From Bordetella bronchialis (lineage in GTDB: Bacteria > Pseudomonadota > Gammaproteobacteria > Burkholderiales > Burkholderiaceae_B), in the NCBI RefSeq assembly GCF_001676705.1, contig NZ_CP016170.1:2728001-2792000 (forward strand): a stretch of 64,000 bases of DNA, written 5' to 3'. Positions 61,497 through 64,000 of the stretch are shown here, in pieces (positions within the stretch are counted from its first letter, which is position 1; each line of letters begins with the position of its first letter). The notes beneath the pieces were generated by a model. It made no database searches, was not told where the DNA came from, and saw nothing but the letters and a program-made list of their open reading frames with translations. The position numbers and the translations under genes are program-made.

Positions 61497-63164
61497 ATGG
61501 AATTCTTTATCGCCAATCTGGCGCCCATCATGTTCGCCACCCTGGTGGTGTTCCTGCTGCTGGGCTTTCCGGTGGCCTTCGCGCTGGCGGCCAACGGCAT
61601 CCTGTACGGGCTGATCGGCATCGAGCTGGGGCTGCTGACGCCGGCGCTGTTCCAGGCGCTGCCGCAGCGGGTGTTCGGCATCATCTCCAACGACACGCTG
61701 CTGGCGGTGCCGTTCTTCACGCTGATGGGGCTGGTGCTGGAGCGATCCGGCATGGCCGAGGACCTGCTGGAGACCATCGGGCAGCTGTTCGGCACCATCC
61801 GCGGGGGCCTGGCCTTCGCGGTGGTGTTCGTGGGCGCGATGCTGGCGGCCACCACGGGCGTGGTGTCGGCCTCGGTGATCTCCATGGGGCTGATCTCGCT
61901 GCCCATCATGCTGCGCTACGGCTACGACCGGCGGCTGGCCAGCGGGGTGATCGCCGCTTCGGGGACCTTGTCGCAGATCATCCCGCCGTCGCTGGTGCTG
62001 ATCATCCTGGCCGACCAGCTGGGCCGGTCCATCGGCGACATGTACCGCGCGGCCATGGTGCCGGGCTTCGTGCTGGCGGGGCTGTACGTGGTGTACGTGG
62101 CCATCATGTGCGTGATCAAGCCGGCCTCGGCGCCGGCGCTGCCCGAGGAGGCGCGGCGCTTTCGCGAGGCCAACGGCACGCGCGGGGGCCGCTCGCTGCT
62201 GGTGCTGATGGCCATCTCCGTGGCGGTGGCCTGGGCGCTGGGCCAGTGGATGGAGAACGACACGGCGCCGGCCGACGAGCGCATCGTGCTCAGCCTGCTG
62301 CTGTGGGGGCTGACGGCCTTCGTGATCGCCATCGTCAACAAGGTGCTGCGCCTGGGGCTGTTGTCGGCGCTGGCCGAGCGGGTCACCTTCGTGATGATCC
62401 CGCCGCTGTTCCTGATCTTCCTGGTGCTGGGCACGATCTTCATCGGCGTGGCCACGCCCACCGAGGGCGGGGCGATGGGCGCGGTCGGGGCGATCGCCAT
62501 GGCGGTGGCGCGCAAGCGGCTGACGCTGAACCTGCTCAAGCAGGCGATGGACACGACCACCAAGCTGTCGTGCTTCGTGGTGTTCATCCTGGTGGGCTCC
62601 ACGGTGTTCGGCCTGACCTTCCGCGGCGTGAACGGCGACCTGTGGGTGGAGCACCTGCTGACCGGCCTGCCGGGCGGGCAGTGGGGCTTTCTGATCGTGG
62701 TCAGCGTGCTGACCTTCGTGCTGGCGTTTTTCCTGGACTTCTTCGAGCTGGCCTTCATCATCGTGCCGCTGCTCGGGCCGGTGGCCGACAAGATGGGCAT
62801 AGACCTGATCTGGTTCGGGGTGATCCTGGCGGTGAACATGCAGACCTCGTTCATGCATCCGCCCTTCGGCTTTGCCTTGTTCTACCTGCGCTCGGTCGCG
62901 CCCAAGGATCCGTACCGCGACAAGGTGACCGGGCGCACGATCGCGCCGGTGACCACCGGGCAGATCTATTGGGGCTCGGTGCCGTTCATCGTCATCCAGC
63001 TGCTGATGGTGGCCGCGGTGATGCTGATGCCCGCCATGGTGATGCACTACAAGGGCGACCAGTCCCAGGTCGATCCGGCGTCCGTGAAGATAGACGTGCA
63101 GGGCGGCTACGGCGGCAGCGTCTACGGCGGCGGCCAGGACGATGCCGGAGCGGTTTTCAAATAA
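61497..63164 (+). CDS. dctM: TRAP transporter large permease (DctM)
   Basis: 555-residue large TRAP subunit, longer than the usual 430 because of an insert of about 100 residues (roughly 225-325) in the middle and a Gly-rich hydrophilic C-terminus. The family motifs are AATTGVVSASVISMGLISLP, QIIPPSLVLIILADQLG and NMQTSFMHPPFGFALFYLRS. This long form is typical of TRAP systems annotated for mannitol or chloroaromatic compounds. It begins one base after the dctQ stop and ends the pic cluster. Confidence 0.93.
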   Translation: MEFFIANLAPIMFATLVVFLLLGFPVAFALAANGILYGLIGIELGLLTPALFQALPQRVFGIISNDTLLAVPFFTLMGLVLERSGMAEDLLETIGQLFGTIRGGLAFAVVFVGAMLAATTGVVSASVISMGLISLPIMLRYGYDRRLASGVIAASGTLSQIIPPSLVLIILADQLGRSIGDMYRAAMVPGFVLAGLYVVYVAIMCVIKPASAPALPEEARRFREANGTRGGRSLLVLMAISVAVAWALGQWMENDTAPADERIVLSLLLWGLTAFVIAIVNKVLRLGLLSALAERVTFVMIPPLFLIFLVLGTIFIGVATPTEGGAMGAVGAIAMAVARKRLTLNLLKQAMDTTTKLSCFVVFILVGSTVFGLTFRGVNGDLWVEHLLTGLPGGQWGFLIVVSVLTFVLAFFLDFFELAFIIVPLLGPVADKMGIDLIWFGVILAVNMQTSFMHPPFGFALFYLRSVAPKDPYRDKVTGRTIAPVTTGQIYWGSVPFIVIQLLMVAAVMLMPAMVMHYKGDQSQVDPASVKIDVQGGYGGSVYGGGQDDAGAVFK

Positions 63165-63260
63165 TCGTTCGACGCCTGTGGCGCGGTCCCGCCCGCCGCC
63201 GCGCGCGCGGCAGGCCGCTGCACTACTATTGCCCCGGTTTTTCCGCTGGGGGATAGGGGT

Positions 63261-64000
63261 ATGGCGATGTCGCCGTGGATCGCGTTGTTTCTTGCCGTGC
63301 CGGCCATCTGGGCGCCGGCGACGCGGCGGCTGGGCGCGGGCCTGCTGCTGGCGGCCCTGGGACTGGCCTATGCCGGGGGCCTGCTGGGTCCGGCGGCGCT
63401 GCCGGCGTTCGCCGCCCTGGCTGCCGCCGCATGGGCGGTGGCGCCGCCCCGGCCGTATGCCTGCCGGGTGGCCGGCCATGTGCTGTTCGTCGCGCTGGCG
63501 CTGGGCCTGAGCCTGCATTGGCTGCCCGGCTTCCATAACCCGCGGGTCATCGGCCCCGAAAGGCTGGCGCCGGACGCCGTGCCCTTCACCATGTACCTCA
63601 ATCTGGACAAGCCGCTGACGGGCTTCTGGCTGATCCTGGCCCTGCCATGGGTCCAGGCGGCGCAGCCGGCGGGCAGGGCGGCGCGCGCCGCCATCGCCGC
63701 CTGGCTCGCGACCACCGCCTGCTGCCTCGTGCCGGCCTTCGGGCTGGGGCTGACGGGCTGGGCGCCCAAATGGCCGGACCAGGCCCTGCTGTGGGCGGTC
63801 AATAACCTGCTGCTGGTCTGCTTCGCGGAAGAGGCCTTGTTCCGCGGCTACGTGCAAGGCGGGCTGACGCGCCTGCTGGGCGCGCGCGCCGGGCAGGGCG
63901 GCCTGCCGCTGGCGGTGGCGGCGCTATTGTTCGGCGCGGCCCATGCCGCCGGGGGCTGGCCATGGGTGCTGCTTGCCAGCATGGCCGGCGTGGGCTATGG
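63261..64000 (+). CDS. CPBP-family intramembrane protease, 3'-truncated
   Basis: The frame is open from the ATG at 63261 to the window edge (246 codons). The protein is highly hydrophobic, with several predicted membrane helices. It shows the CPBP/Rce1-like motifs EEALFRG (Glu190, Glu191, Arg195) and FGAAH (His228), which form the glutamate/metal protease site. Members process prenylated or bacteriocin-like substrates or act in envelope functions. It is preceded by GGGGGATAGGGGT and stands outside the pic cluster. Confidence 0.85.
   Translation, partial: MAMSPWIALFLAVPAIWAPATRRLGAGLLLAALGLAYAGGLLGPAALPAFAALAAAAWAVAPPRPYACRVAGHVLFVALALGLSLHWLPGFHNPRVIGPERLAPDAVPFTMYLNLDKPLTGFWLILALPWVQAAQPAGRAARAAIAAWLATTACCLVPAFGLGLTGWAPKWPDQALLWAVNNLLLVCFAEEALFRGYVQGGLTRLLGARAGQGGLPLAVAALLFGAAHAAGGWPWVLLASMAGVGY

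Noticed and set aside
42520..63164. Nicotinate (nic) cluster as the identity of the pyridine genes
   Set aside because: No 6-hydroxynicotinate 3-monooxygenase (NicC) is present, while a decarboxylase and Rieske oxygenase not needed for nicotinate are.
61332..63857. 841-codon open frame on the minus strand
   Set aside because: Antisense to the TRAP permeases, with low-complexity His/Gln/Arg composition.

Overview
The window is 64 kb of very GC-rich DNA, densely packed with genes in short operons, most of which are paired with a divergent LysR, TetR, IclR or MarR regulator. The many Bug/TctC periplasmic binding proteins, the TRAP transporters and the style of the catabolic operons point to a betaproteobacterium of the Alcaligenaceae, most likely Bordetella or Achromobacter. 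This is inference from gene content; no rRNA or other marker gene is present.

Region by region. (1) 1-6.8 kb: 3' end of an FMN-dependent alpha-hydroxy-acid dehydrogenase, two LysR regulators, a SelW-like Rdx protein, a TauE/SafE exporter, the bifunctional NAD(P)HX repair enzyme and a lipoprotein hydrolase. (2) 6.9-10 kb: molybdate uptake modABC plus a short ModE-like regulator. (3) 10-14.1 kb: LysR, an aconitase-type two-subunit dehydratase and a Bug protein. (4) 14.1-14.9 kb: two small secreted proteins. (5) 15.1-20 kb: LysR, a gamma-glutamyltransferase-like enzyme, a Bug protein and a GAF protein. (6) 20.1-27.9 kb: a VOC protein, YjbQ, and a tricarballylate/citrate-type locus with a TRAP transporter, LysR, TcuA and TcuB. 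(7) 28-31.8 kb: cation/proton antiporter, TetR/SDR pair with a palindromic operator, and a leucine-rich-repeat protein of the bacterial LPX type. (8) 31.9-41 kb: IclR, a TauD-type dioxygenase, LysR, Bug, acyl-CoA ligase, a two-subunit CoA-transferase-like enzyme without the usual catalytic Glu, an enoyl-CoA hydratase and a CaiB enzyme, together an uncharacterised acid-degradation locus. (9) 41.1-42.4 kb: a secreted M20 peptidase.

(10) 42.5-63.2 kb is the highlight: a complete picolinate (pyridine-2-carboxylate) degradation cluster. A three-subunit molybdenum hydroxylase (PicA-like) should give 6-hydroxypicolinate. A four-component Rieske oxygenase (PicB-like) should give 3,6-dihydroxypicolinate, and a metal-dependent decarboxylase (PicC) 2,5-dihydroxypyridine. 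NicX/PicD, NicD/PicE, NicF/PicF and maleate isomerase then carry carbon to fumarate. A TRAP and an ABC transporter are built into the same operon. A MarR regulator (PicR) sits at one end. Eight copies of a 14-bp palindrome of the form TCAG-N4-CTGA lie before picR, before the decarboxylase operon, and at both ends of the divergent picB/picA promoter region, so one regulon can be read from the DNA alone.

Between picR and picC lies a roughly 0.9-kb non-coding island: two 230-bp inverted arms about 94% identical, each holding a 195-bp element with 33-bp terminal inverted repeats, around a centre with 20-bp tandem repeats. The window closes with the start of a CPBP-type intramembrane protease.
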